A DNA stretch of 7,380 bases from Roseomonas sp. (GCA_020249415.1 JADCFR010000119.1:1-7380), one strand, 5' to 3'. Shown: positions 1 to 7,179, counted from the stretch's first letter. Notes: generated from the letters alone by a model not told the origin. Program-made: numbers and translations.

Positions 1-455
1 CGGAAGATCGCGGTATGCGCGTCTGGCGTGTCCACCGCATCCAGGAACAATTGCAGTGTTGTTCCGTAATTCAGGATCTTCTTCCACATCTCCATGGCGG
101 TGAATTGCACATCCGCTGAGGTGAAGGGCCGCCCATCATGCCAGGTGACGCCCTGGCGGAGCTTGAAGGTGATGGTCTTGCCATCCGGCGTCGCTTCCCA
201 TGATTCCGCAAGGCAAGGTGCCGGATTGCCGGCAGCATCCAAATCCACCAGCGGTTCCTGGATTTTGCCACCGACAATATAGACCCCGGTGGAAGCCTGT
301 AGGCTTGGGTTCAGGATGCGCTGTTCGGTCGGGAAATGCACCGTCATGATGCCGCCCCGGCGCGGTTGTTCCTGCGCGAAGGCGGCTTCAGGTGCCACGA
401 CATTGGCGGCCAAGGCGGCGGAGGTCAGCAGCAAGGCCCGGCGGTTCATGTCCAT
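1..455 (-). CDS. ABC transporter substrate-binding protein, SBP_bac_5 (DppA/OppA-like), N-terminal part
   Basis: This is the N-terminal 151 residues of a periplasmic solute-binding protein that runs off the left edge of the window. Such proteins capture peptides, nickel chelates or glycosides and deliver them to an ABC permease. An export signal is visible: M1-D-M-N-R-R, a hydrophobic stretch at residues 7-21, and a likely cleavage after A-F-A27. The twin Arg before the hydrophobic core could mean Tat export, but a full SRRxFLK motif is absent. The mature part has the family signature: an EPLVD segment near residue 67, then A-ESWEATPDGKT and LRQGVTWHDGRPFTSADV around residues 83-117. I chose ATG at 455 because AGGG at 464-467 lies 8 nt upstream; the in-frame ATG at 449 is too far from it. 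The substrate cannot be told, and permease genes, if linked, lie outside the window. The family is confident from the sequence; the ligand is unknown. Confidence 0.9.
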   Translation of the reverse strand, partial: MDMNRRALLLTSAALAANVVAPEAAFAQEQPRRGGIMTVHFPTEQRILNPSLQASTGVYIVGGKIQEPLVDLDAAGNPAPCLAESWEATPDGKTITFKLRQGVTWHDGRPFTSADVQFTAMEMWKKILNYGTTLQLFLDAVDTPDAHTAIF

Positions 456-625
456 CGAAATCACCCTTTCTTACATCGAAGGGGAACAGGATTGCGGGTT
501 GCGGGCGGGCGCGTCAATCGCTGGTGGAATGCTGCGGCTTTCATCTCCCGATCCAGGCGTTTGGAGAAGGGGCCGATAGGCTCGGCCGCGGTTTCGGAAA
601 GAATCATTTGGGGGCCTGGGCGAGC

Positions 626-661
626 TTGCAATTTGATAGCAAAATAAGCATAGTGATAGCA
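626..661 (+). promoter_or_regulatory. Candidate promoter and operator of the FitAB-like toxin-antitoxin operon
   Basis: The octamer TGATAGCA occurs twice in the same orientation, at 634-641 and 654-661, so the copies start 20 bp apart, about two helical turns. They lie over a plausible sigma-70 promoter: -35 TTGCAA at 626-631, a 17-bp gap, and -10 CATAGT at 649-654. One repeat is in the spacer and the other covers the -10/+1 region, a good place for autorepression. From memory, the Neisseria FitAB operator uses TGCTATCA/TGATAGCA half-sites arranged as an inverted repeat; here the same octamer is a direct repeat. Binding by the encoded antitoxin is inferred from position and this resemblance. 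Confidence 0.5.
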
Positions 662-689
662 TCGCAATCAAGGCTTCAGGATTGCCATC

Positions 690-944
690 ATGGCCGCCGT
701 TACCATTCGCAACCTGTCCGACGAAACGCATCGCGCGCTGAAGCGCCGCGCCGCGCAGCATAAGCGCAGCACGGAAGCGGAAATGCGCGCCATCCTGGAA
801 GAAGCTGTCCGCCCGCAACGCCGCTTGCATCTTGGCACGGCGCTTTCGGAGATGAGCCGCAAAATCGGCCTGACCAATGCCGATATCGAAGCACTGGAGA
901 AAACCCGCACGACCCGCGCGGCCCAGCCCCTCAGCTTCGAATGA
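690..944 (+). CDS. FitA-like ribbon-helix-helix antitoxin of a type II toxin-antitoxin pair
   Basis: An 84-residue protein that would bind and neutralise the PIN toxin encoded next to it and repress the shared promoter. Residues 3-7 (VTIRN) form the DNA-contacting beta strand, followed by two helices (about 10-22 and 27-44) of the Arc/MetJ ribbon-helix-helix fold (FitA/StbC plasmid-stability group). The C-terminal tail, including LTNADIEALE and ending QPLSFE, is the kind of extension that FitA proteins thread into the toxin's active-site groove. The start is supported by AGGA at 678-681, 8 nt before the ATG. The stop overlaps the toxin start as ATGA, so translation is probably coupled, the usual arrangement for these pairs. 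The family is clear from the sequence; neutralisation and autorepression are inferred from it. The module sits between unrelated chromosomal genes and may have been acquired horizontally. Confidence 0.9.
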   Translation: MAAVTIRNLSDETHRALKRRAAQHKRSTEAEMRAILEEAVRPQRRLHLGTALSEMSRKIGLTNADIEALEKTRTTRAAQPLSFE

Positions 945-1363
945 TTCTGCTTGATACGAACGTCATTTCTGAAGCGATGAAGCCAGCGCCAGAGCGCGCC
1001 GTGCGTGACTGGCTGGATGCGCAAGCTGCCGAGACGCTGTTTCTATCCAGCGTCACCATTGCCGAGCTTTCCTTTGGTATTGCCGCGCTGCCCAAGGGGC
1101 GGCGGAAGGATAACCTCACTGCAGCGCTGGATGGGGTGGTTCAGCTTTTCGCTGAGCGCATGCTGGCTTTTGATACCGCTGCGGCCCGCCATTACGGCGT
1201 GCTGGCGGCAAAAGCACGCGCGGCGGGGAAGGGTTTCCCGACGCCCGATGGCTATATCGCCGCCATGGCAGCCGCGCAGGGATTTGTGGTCGCAACGCGC
1301 GACGTAAGCGCCTTTGCCGCCGCTGGGCTCAAGGTCATCAATCCCTGGAATGCGCAGCGCTAA
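941..1363 (+). CDS. FitB/VapC-type PIN-domain ribonuclease toxin
   Basis: A 140-residue PIN-domain protein, full length for the family, predicted to be a Mg2+/Mn2+-dependent RNase held inactive by the upstream antitoxin. The four acidic residues of the active site are all present: D5 (LLDTNVISE), E42 (TIAELSFG), D103 (TPDGYIAAMA) and D121 (ATRDVSAF). The LDTNVISE opening and the final INPW are typical of FitB/VapC (COG1487). It starts inside the antitoxin stop codon (ATGA at 941-944) and has no independent ribosome-binding site of note. It ends with TAA at 1361-1363, 16 nt from the end of a convergent gene. No frameshift or lost catalytic residue is seen, so the toxin is probably functional. 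The RNA target, possibly tRNA as in many VapC proteins, cannot be read from the sequence. Confidence 0.92.
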   Translation: MILLDTNVISEAMKPAPERAVRDWLDAQAAETLFLSSVTIAELSFGIAALPKGRRKDNLTAALDGVVQLFAERMLAFDTAAARHYGVLAAKARAAGKGFPTPDGYIAAMAAAQGFVVATRDVSAFAAAGLKVINPWNAQR

Positions 1364-1379
1364 AGCGCCGGGCGCGCCA

Positions 1380-2615
1380 TTACCGCCCCAGCAAGGCCCC
1401 CGCCGATGAATTCATCCCCATCGCTTGCCGCGCGAAGAAATTCTTGAGCCGCGGCATGCGGTCCACCGCGGCAATGCCAAGCCGGCGCGCGATGCGAATG
1501 GGGGCGATGTCATTGGCGAAGAGCCGTTCCAGCACATGGGTCGCCCCCAGCATCAGCAGGCTATCGGGCCGGCGCTTCGCCTGATAGCGCGCGAGCAAGG
1601 CACCATCGCCGGGGTCATCTCCACGCGCCACGGCCTCAATCACCAGCGATGCCAGCGCATCAACATCACGAAAGCCAAGATTGAGCCCCTGGCCGGCAAT
1701 CGGGTGGATGCCATGCGCCGCATCGCCCACCAGCGCGAGCCGTGTATCCACATAGCGCGCGGCATGCATGGCCGAAAGCGGATAGGACCAGCGCCGGCCA
1801 ATCGGCGTCACGGCGCCCAAATGCCCGCCAAGGCGCCGCGCAATCTCCCGCCCATAGGCGGCATCATCCATGGCAAGGCAGCGTTCCGCAATCGCGGTCT
1901 TGTCGGTCCAGACAATGGCGCTGACATGGGGGTGGTCTGGCAGCGGCGGCATGGGCAATTGCGCGAAGGGGCCATGCGGCAGGAATTGCTCCAAAGCCAT
2001 GTTGCGGTGCGGTTTTTCATGCGCGATGGACCCGACAATGCCCATGCAATGGTAATCGAGCCGAGATACCCGAATGCCGGCGGAAGCCCGCAGCGGGCTA
2101 TTGCGCCCCTCAGCGCCGACCACCAGCCGGGCGCGGAAGTTGGCGCCCGTTGAAAGCGTGATGGTCGCACCATCCTGATCCCGCGTAACCTCGGCCCTTG
2201 CAGGCGCATGGACCGTCAGATTGGCCAATTGCGGCAAATGGGCATTGAGCGCGATGCGAAGGGACCGAGCCTCCACCATCCAGCCAAAGGGATCATCGCC
2301 CAGCGCCGCATGATCGAAATGGAGCGAGAGCGGGGAGGGGGCCTCGCCCGGCCTGCCATCAGCCACGCGAATGCCAAGGATGGGGCAAGGTTCCACGGGC
2401 AGCCTTGCCCAAACGCCGGCCGCTTCCAGCAGGCGCTTGGAGGTCAGCGCAATGGCATAGGCGCGGCCATCAAAGGCCGGCATTTCCATGGGTGGCAGGG
2501 GGGCGGCGTCAACCACCGCGGTTCTGACCCCCGCGCCGGCAAGCCTGGCGGCAAGCGTGGCGCCAACGGGACCGGCGCCGACCACACAAACATCAACATC
2601 CTGGGAAGCATTCAT
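1380..2615 (-). CDS. FAD-dependent UbiH/UbiL/COQ6-family hydroxylase (ubiquinone biosynthesis)
   Basis: A 411-residue flavoprotein monooxygenase predicted to hydroxylate the aromatic ring of a ubiquinone precursor using O2 and NAD(P)H. Visible signatures are the N-terminal FAD-binding GAGPVG at 13-18 with an acidic strand end at D36, the UbiH-family RAYAIALTS motif at 51-59, the middle motif VVGAEGRNSPLR at 165-176 (E where GADG is usual), and the second FAD motif LVGDAAHGIHPIAGQGLNLG at 295-314. The C-terminal RMPRLKNFFARQAMG matches the end of COQ6/UbiH proteins. Length is normal (about 390-420). Alphaproteobacterial members (UbiH, UbiL, UbiM, UbiF) differ in which ring carbon they hydroxylate, and this cannot be decided here, so no symbol is given. 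The ATG at 2615 sits just before the FAD strand; no strong Shine-Dalgarno sequence precedes it. The gene diverges from glnK and converges with the toxin gene. Confidence 0.88.
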   Translation of the reverse strand: MNASQDVDVCVVGAGPVGATLAARLAGAGVRTAVVDAAPLPPMEMPAFDGRAYAIALTSKRLLEAAGVWARLPVEPCPILGIRVADGRPGEAPSPLSLHFDHAALGDDPFGWMVEARSLRIALNAHLPQLANLTVHAPARAEVTRDQDGATITLSTGANFRARLVVGAEGRNSPLRASAGIRVSRLDYHCMGIVGSIAHEKPHRNMALEQFLPHGPFAQLPMPPLPDHPHVSAIVWTDKTAIAERCLAMDDAAYGREIARRLGGHLGAVTPIGRRWSYPLSAMHAARYVDTRLALVGDAAHGIHPIAGQGLNLGFRDVDALASLVIEAVARGDDPGDGALLARYQAKRRPDSLLMLGATHVLERLFANDIAPIRIARRLGIAAVDRMPRLKNFFARQAMGMNSSAGALLGR

Positions 2616-2688
2616 GAGCGCAGTCTACCGGGGCTGGCGGGGGGCACCAAGTGCTAAAACGCGCACCCAGGACATGATTAGAAATTAG

Positions 2689-3171
<483 letters not shown>

Positions 3172-3209
3172 GCCCGAATTTCGCAACATTTGACAAGAAG
3201 GGAAAACCC

Positions 3210-4544
3210 ATGAGGTTCCTTGCTCGCTGCGGGATGGCCGCGGCTTTTCTCGGCTTGGCCGCCGCCCCTGCCTTTGCCGGTGACGAGGCAAAGGTTGATA
3301 CCGGCGATGCCGCCTGGATGCTGATCAGCACCGCGATCGTGCTGATGATGACAGTGCCTGGTGTGGCGCTGTTCTATGCCGGCATGGTGCGCAAGAAGAA
3401 TGTGCTGGCCACCATGATGCAGTCCTTTTCCATCTGCGCGCTGGTGTCTGTGCTGTGGATGGTGGCGGGCTATAGCCTTGCCTTTGGTGAGGGCAATGCC
3501 TGGATCGGCGATTTCTCCCGCTTCTTCCTGGGCGGCCTGGCTGAGAATTGGGACAAGCCCTTTACGCTGGGCTCTGGCGATGCGGCGGTGGCGACCACCA
3601 TTCCGGAATCGATCTTCCTGACCTTCCAGATGACCTTCGCGGTGATCACCGCAGCGCTGATCACCGGCGCGGTTGCGGATCGCATGAAGTTTTCCGCGCT
3701 GCTGGTGTTTATCGGCCTTTGGACGCTGCTGGTCTATGCGCCGGTTGCGCATTGGGTCTGGCATCCAAATGGCTGGATTTTCTCGCTTGGTGCCTTGGAT
3801 TTCGCGGGCGGTACGGTGGTGCATATCAATGCTGGCGTGGCCGGGCTAGTGGCGGCCATCGTGCTCGGCAAGCGGGTTGGTTATGGTTCGGACAATCTCT
3901 CTCCCTATAACCTCGGCTTTGCGGTGATTGGTGCCGCGCTGCTCTGGGTGGGTTGGTTCGGCTTCAATGCGGGTTCTGCGCTTGGGTCCTCCGGCGGTCG
4001 TGCGGGCATGGCCATGCTGGTGACGCAAATTGCGGCGGCGGCAGCGGTGCTGTCCTGGTTGGCGGCGGAATGGATCGGCAAGGGCAAGCCTTCCGTCCTC
4101 GGCGCGATTTCCGGCGCGGTATCGGGCCTGGTGGCCATCACGCCGGCGGCGGGCTTCGTGCTGCCGGGCAGTGCGCTGATCATCGGCTTGGTCGCGGGCG
4201 TCGCCGGTTATTGGGGTGCGACCGCGCTGAAGCGCGCGCTGAAATATGATGACAGCCTGGATGCCTTTGGTGTGCATGGCGTTTGCGGCATTGTTGGCGC
4301 CCTGATGGTGGGCTTCCTGGCCTATGGCCCGCTTTCCGCCACCACGGCGCTGCCGGAAGGCTCCTCAGGTGGGATGGATCAATTCATCAAGCAGGTGATC
4401 GCCGTTGCCGCCACCATGGTCTTCACCGCCATTGCCACCTGGATCCTGCTGAAGATCACCGATGTCATCGTGGGTCTGCGCGTGAGCGAGGAAGAAGAGC
4501 GTGAGGGCCTTGATGTCGCCCTGCATGGTGAGCGGATCAATTAG
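3210..4544 (+). CDS. amtB: Ammonium channel AmtB (Amt/Mep/Rh family)
   Basis: A 444-residue inner-membrane ammonium channel. A cleavable signal peptide is visible (MRFLARCG, a hydrophobic core, APAFA then GDE, cleavage after about residue 23), followed by a run of hydrophobic segments consistent with 11 membrane helices. The Amt signature VPGVALFYAGMVRKKN follows the first helix. The two pore histidines are present: H205 in GGTVVHINAG and H356 in AFGVHGVCG. They are 151 residues apart, close to the 150 of E. coli H168/H318. Phe-gate residues lie in TFQMTF (F139/F143) and GWFGFNAGSA (F252). I chose ATG 3210 because GAAGGG lies 7 nt upstream and the signal peptide begins there; an in-frame GTG at 3168 overlapping the glnK stop would add 14 unneeded residues. 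The cytoplasmic tail (SEEEEREGLDVALHGE) resembles the C-terminal region that contacts GlnK in homologues. Confidence 0.96.
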   Translation: MRFLARCGMAAAFLGLAAAPAFAGDEAKVDTGDAAWMLISTAIVLMMTVPGVALFYAGMVRKKNVLATMMQSFSICALVSVLWMVAGYSLAFGEGNAWIGDFSRFFLGGLAENWDKPFTLGSGDAAVATTIPESIFLTFQMTFAVITAALITGAVADRMKFSALLVFIGLWTLLVYAPVAHWVWHPNGWIFSLGALDFAGGTVVHINAGVAGLVAAIVLGKRVGYGSDNLSPYNLGFAVIGAALLWVGWFGFNAGSALGSSGGRAGMAMLVTQIAAAAAVLSWLAAEWIGKGKPSVLGAISGAVSGLVAITPAAGFVLPGSALIIGLVAGVAGYWGATALKRALKYDDSLDAFGVHGVCGIVGALMVGFLAYGPLSATTALPEGSSGGMDQFIKQVIAVAATMVFTAIATWILLKITDVIVGLRVSEEEEREGLDVALHGERIN

Positions 4545-4569
4545 TCGCTGAGACGCGATACCAAACCGG

Positions 4570-4602
4570 AAACCGCGCGGGGCGATTCCCGCGCGGTTTT
4601 TT
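4570..4602 (+). terminator. Rho-independent terminator of glnK-amtB
   Basis: A perfect 12-bp stem, AAACCGCGCGGG (4570-4581) pairing with CCCGCGCGGTTT (4588-4599), closes a 6-nt loop and runs into six T (4597-4602). It starts 25 nt after the amtB stop. Read on the minus strand, the hairpin lies just after the gloA stop (4609), but it lacks a comparable U-tract beyond the stem, so it would end leftward transcription poorly if at all. Confidence 0.93.
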
Positions 4603-4608
4603 GTGTGA

Positions 4609-5004
4609 TCAGGCGCGTTCGATCAACTCAATCTTATAGCCATCCGGGTCTTCGATGAAGGCGATCACGGTGGTGCCGAATTTCACCGGCCCCGGTTCGC
4701 GCGTGATCTTTACCCCGGCAGCGCGGAGCGTATCGCAAGTGGCCGTCACATTCGGCACGCCGACGGCAAGATGCCCGAAAGCGGTGCCGAGTTCATATTT
4801 CTCAACGCCGTAATTGTAAGTCAGTTCAATCACGCCAGCGCCGGTTTCCTCCCCGGCATAGCCCACAAAAACCAGCGTATATTTGCCATCCGGCACATCA
4901 CGCCGGCGCAATTCCTTCATGCCGAGAAGGCGGGTGTAGAAATCAACGCTACGCTCCAGATTGCCGACGCGCAGCATGGTATGCAGAAAACGACCTTGGC
5001 TCAT
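4609..5004 (-). CDS. gloA: Lactoylglutathione lyase (glyoxalase I)
   Basis: A 131-residue cytoplasmic enzyme that isomerises the hemithioacetal of methylglyoxal and glutathione to S-lactoylglutathione, the first step of methylglyoxal detoxification. Two vicinal-oxygen-chelate half-domains are visible. The metal ligands are H8 (RFLHTMLRV), E60 (VIELTYN), H78 (FGHLAVGV) and E126 (GYKIELIE), in the order and spacing of E. coli GloA H5/E56/H74/E122. The short form without inserts matches the Ni2+/Co2+-dependent bacterial type. Its ATG overlaps the stop of lpxI by 4 bp (ATGA), so it is probably translated by coupling at the end of the lpx operon. No separate promoter is evident. Finding it here, rather than lpxB, is unusual. 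The end of the gene faces the amtB terminator. Confidence 0.95.
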   Translation of the reverse strand: MSQGRFLHTMLRVGNLERSVDFYTRLLGMKELRRRDVPDGKYTLVFVGYAGEETGAGVIELTYNYGVEKYELGTAFGHLAVGVPNVTATCDTLRAAGVKITREPGPVKFGTTVIAFIEDPDGYKIELIERA

Positions 5005-5828
5005 GCGGAAACTCCTTGGCTGTAATCGGCGGGGTTGAAGGCAAGCAGGAAAATGCCCGCTGCCTCGGCCGCCGCGATGGTGGTGTTGCGGTCCAATAGA
5101 ATGGTCCCGCCGGCCTGAAAGGCCAAGCCGCGCAGCCCGGCGGCGTGGGCGCTTGCAATGGTTTGCGGGCCGATGGTTGGCAGATCGGCCAGCGTGGATT
5201 GCGCGGGCTTGGGCGCCTTTACCAGAATGGGCGCGGGGCCTTCACGCTGCAGCGCACCGGCGCGCAGGATCAGCGCATCCGTGCCTTCAATGGCCTCGAC
5301 ACCCAGCACCAGCCCCTGCTGCACCACCACCGCCTGGCCAACATCCACCGCGCCCAAGGCGTGGCATACCGCAAGACCGCGCGCGATATCGGCGCGCGCC
5401 ACATCATCCGGCATCGGGCCGGCGAGTAGCGCGGCCTCAGGCAGCAAGCCCGCAAGCAGTGCTTGCGCGCCCACCACTTCAAACCCTTCCTCGCCCAGCA
5501 CCTTCATCACCGCGCGCAGGATGGAATCATCGCCATTGAAGGCGGCACGCCCAATCCGCCCGAGCAATTTCATCGAAGCCGCATCGGGTCGGAGGGACAG
5601 CAGGGATGGCCGCGCCACATTGCCTGCCAGCACCACTTCCCTGACGCCATGCTGCTTCAGCCAGGACAGCATTTGCGCGGCCAGGCCCCAGCGGAGCGTC
5701 ACATGGGACAGCCCGGCATAAGCCGCCGGATCGCCATGACCTTCCAGCACCACGATATGCACGGGCCGCCCCAGGGCAGACGCCGCCTGCACCACCCGCA
5801 GCGGCAGCGCGCCGCCGCCCGCAATCAC
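5001..5828 (-). CDS. lpxI: UDP-2,3-diacylglucosamine pyrophosphatase LpxI (DUF1009); start uncertain
   Basis: LpxI hydrolyses UDP-2,3-diacylglucosamine to lipid X and UMP, the lipid A step done by LpxH in enterics. Visible family motifs, numbered from the GTG start, are IAGGGALP at 2-9, NGDDSILR at 98-105, [11 protein letters not shown] at 177-187, and VKAPKPAQ (203-210) with DLPTIGP (215-221), the region that probably carries the catalytic Asp. The coordinates use GTG 5828, the only common start in the open frame as sequenced. It has no Shine-Dalgarno sequence and begins inside the first beta strand; relatives usually have a few more residues (xxxLGxIAGGG). An ATG at 5845 has GAGG (5854-5857) 8 nt upstream, but nine C (5834-5842 on this strand) throw it out of frame. 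With seven or ten C it would read MPP(P)LGVIAGGG. The gene lies 59 nt after lpxA and overlaps gloA by 4 bp. Function is confident; the start is not. Confidence 0.9.
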   Translation of the reverse strand: MIAGGGALPLRVVQAASALGRPVHIVVLEGHGDPAAYAGLSHVTLRWGLAAQMLSWLKQHGVREVVLAGNVARPSLLSLRPDAASMKLLGRIGRAAFNGDDSILRAVMKVLGEEGFEVVGAQALLAGLLPEAALLAGPMPDDVARADIARGLAVCHALGAVDVGQAVVVQQGLVLGVEAIEGTDALILRAGALQREGPAPILVKAPKPAQSTLADLPTIGPQTIASAHAAGLRGLAFQAGGTILLDRNTTIAAAEAAGIFLLAFNPADYSQGVSA

Positions 5829-5833
5829 GCCAA

Positions 5834-5842
5834 GGGGGGGGG
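5834..5842 (-). repeat. Nine-base poly-C tract at the lpxI start
   Basis: A mononucleotide run of nine C on the coding strand (nine G on the plus strand) directly follows an ATG at 5843-5845. The tract length decides whether that ATG reads into lpxI. With nine C, the ATG reads seven codons in all, ending at a TGA. With seven or ten it would be the natural lpxI start. The tract may be a sequencing indel, or real and prone to slippage. Confidence 0.85.
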
Positions 5843-5855
5843 CATAGGCGCTGCC

Positions 5856-5891
5856 TCAGCGCCGATAGGCGGGAAGGCCGAGATTTTTCAT
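5856..5891 (-). other. Eleven-codon open frame between lpxA and lpxI
   Basis: An ATG at 5889-5891 overlaps the lpxA stop as ATGA and reads MKNLGLPAYRR before TGA at 5856-5858. It is in the same frame as the GTG-started lpxI reading. Its TGA abuts the GAGG ribosome-binding site of the candidate lpxI ATG. A ribosome finishing lpxA could translate it and restart nearby. The first residues (MKNLGL) resemble the usual start of LpxI proteins, so it may be the remnant of an older lpxI start. Expression is not shown and it may be meaningless. Confidence 0.3.
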
Positions 5892-6706
5892 TCTGCCTCA
5901 TCATCCATATCATCGCCCCCGCGCCCTGCCTTACAAAGGCCCCGGCGCGAGGTATTGCGGATGAAATGCAGCACTTCGCCCACATTCTTGTCATCAGCAT
6001 AGCGGCGTTCGGCTTCTTCCACCCGGTCATTGAAAACGCCCGGTTCGTGGAAGATCAGCCGGAAGGCGGCGCGCAGCGCATGGATTTCCGGGCGCGAAAA
6101 GCCGCGCCGCTTGAGCCCGATAAGGTTCAAGCCAATCAGCCGCGCACGATTGCCCATGGCGGAGCCGTAAGGGATCACATCCGCCTCAATCCCGCTCATG
6201 CCGCCAATCACGGCCTGGCGGCCAATGCGCACGAATTGATGAATGGCGGTGCCGCCGCCAACAAACACCGTATCGGCGATTTGCACATGCCCGCCCAGCA
6301 TGACGTTATTGGCGAGAATGACGCGATCACCCAAATGGCAATCATGCGCCACATGCGCGACCGCCATGATCATGCAATCCGCGCCGACGCGCGTGACGCC
6401 ATCACCCCCCACACTGCCGCGATGAATGGTGGCGTGTTCGCGGATGAGCGTACGCGCGCCGATGTCGCAGCGTGTGGGTTCGTTCCTGTATTTCAGATCC
6501 TGCGGCGCCATGCCGATGGTCGCGAAGGGAAACACCTTCACACCCGCCCCAAGGCGCGTATGACCATCCACCATCACATGCGCGATCAGTTCAACGCCGT
6601 CTTCCAACACCACATCCGGGCCGATGACACAGCCCGGACCAATCTTGCAGCCAGGCCCGATCTGCGCGCCGGGCGAAACCGCGGCGGTCGCGTGAATTTC
6701 GGTCAT
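5888..6706 (-). CDS. lpxA: UDP-N-acetylglucosamine O-acyltransferase LpxA
   Basis: The 272-residue enzyme catalyses the first step of lipid A synthesis, moving a 3-hydroxyacyl chain from ACP to the 3-OH of UDP-GlcNAc. Residues 1 to about 190 are the left-handed beta-helix, seen as repeated hexapeptides such as IGPGCK, IGPGCV and IGPDVV. The catalytic base is H121 in AHVAHDCHLGD, equivalent to E. coli H125. IREHATIHRG (88-97) and GNRARLIGLNLIGLKRRGFS (about residues 187-206, leading into the C-terminal helical domain) are family segments. The family normally ends near RRGLC; here an additional tail KAGRGGDDMDDEAE, strongly acidic, follows. The start ATG lies 2 nt after the fabZ stop, so the two are translationally coupled. 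Acyl-chain length preference cannot be read with certainty. Confidence 0.96.
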   Translation of the reverse strand: MTEIHATAAVSPGAQIGPGCKIGPGCVIGPDVVLEDGVELIAHVMVDGHTRLGAGVKVFPFATIGMAPQDLKYRNEPTRCDIGARTLIREHATIHRGSVGGDGVTRVGADCMIMAVAHVAHDCHLGDRVILANNVMLGGHVQIADTVFVGGGTAIHQFVRIGRQAVIGGMSGIEADVIPYGSAMGNRARLIGLNLIGLKRRGFSRPEIHALRAAFRLIFHEPGVFNDRVEEAERRYADDKNVGEVLHFIRNTSRRGLCKAGRGGDDMDDEAE

Positions 6707-6708
6707 GC

Positions 6709-7179
6709 TCAGCGGTCCAGGATCATCGCGGCATAGGTCGCCTCAGCCACCACCTTGTCATCCACCTTGGCCTCGGCGGAGAATTTCCAGATATTGCCGC
6801 GCTGGCGTTCCTTTTTGACATGCACGCGCATCTGATCGCCCGGCACCACTGGCTTGCGGAATTTCGCGTTATCCACGGTCATGAAATAAACCAACTTGCC
6901 AGCCCAGGATGGCCCCAGCGTTTCCACCACCAAAACGGCCGCGGTTTGCGCCATGCATTCAATAATCAGCACACCGGGCATCACCGGCATGGTTGGGAAA
7001 TGGCCCTGAAAGAAATTCTCGTTGATGGTGACGTTCTTGATGCCGATGCAGCTTTCATTCTTCACCATATCAACCACCCGATCCACCAGCAGGAAGGGGT
7101 AGCGATGCGGGATCGCATGCATGATCTTGGCGATGTCAAAAACGCCAATATCGGTGGGGGTGGGGTTATCCTCAGACAT
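6709..7179 (-). CDS. fabZ: 3-hydroxyacyl-ACP dehydratase FabZ
   Basis: A 156-residue hot-dog-fold dehydratase that removes water from (3R)-hydroxyacyl-ACP to give trans-2-enoyl-ACP in fatty acid elongation. Counting from the ATG, the catalytic His and Glu lie in [14 protein letters not shown] (H60) and LIIECMAQ (E74), and the [11 protein letters not shown] segment near residue 25 is diagnostic. FabZ competes for the same 3-hydroxyacyl-ACP pool used by LpxA and LpxD, which explains its usual place between their genes. I chose ATG 7179 because AGGG at 7188-7191 lies 8 nt upstream. An in-frame GTG at 7188 would add three residues but overlaps that ribosome-binding site. The gene starts 5 nt after the lpxD stop and ends 2 nt before lpxA. 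Confidence 0.96.
   Translation of the reverse strand: MSEDNPTPTDIGVFDIAKIMHAIPHRYPFLLVDRVVDMVKNESCIGIKNVTINENFFQGHFPTMPVMPGVLIIECMAQTAAVLVVETLGPSWAGKLVYFMTVDNAKFRKPVVPGDQMRVHVKKERQRGNIWKFSAEAKVDDKVVAEATYAAMILDR

Noticed and set aside
571..587. GGCCGA/TCGGCC inverted repeat in the intergenic region 456-689
   Set aside because: A 6-bp GC-rich stem with a 5-nt loop and no T-tract is expected by chance here, and it does not line up with either promoter.
1357..1368. GCGC-TAAA-GCGC hairpin between the toxin gene and the UbiH-family gene as a terminator
   Set aside because: The stem is 4 bp and overlaps the toxin stop, with no T-tract on either strand.
1425..2153. Long plus-strand open frame (242 codons) opposite the UbiH-family gene
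   Set aside because: It lies wholly antisense to a well-supported flavoprotein gene, and its His/Arg/Gly-rich translation matches no fold; it is a by-product of GC-rich codon use.
2677..2682. TCTAAT on the minus strand as a -10 element for the UbiH-family gene
   Set aside because: The hexamer is good, but no acceptable -35 lies 16-18 bp upstream, so I cannot support a promoter.
5527..6030. Minus-strand open frame spanning the lpxA end and lpxI start
   Set aside because: It is out of frame with both genes, although it includes the poly-C tract; its translation has no LpxI or LpxA motif.
5966..6736. Long plus-strand open frame (256 codons) opposite lpxA
   Set aside because: It is antisense to the hexapeptide-repeat gene, and its repetitive look only mirrors that repeat.
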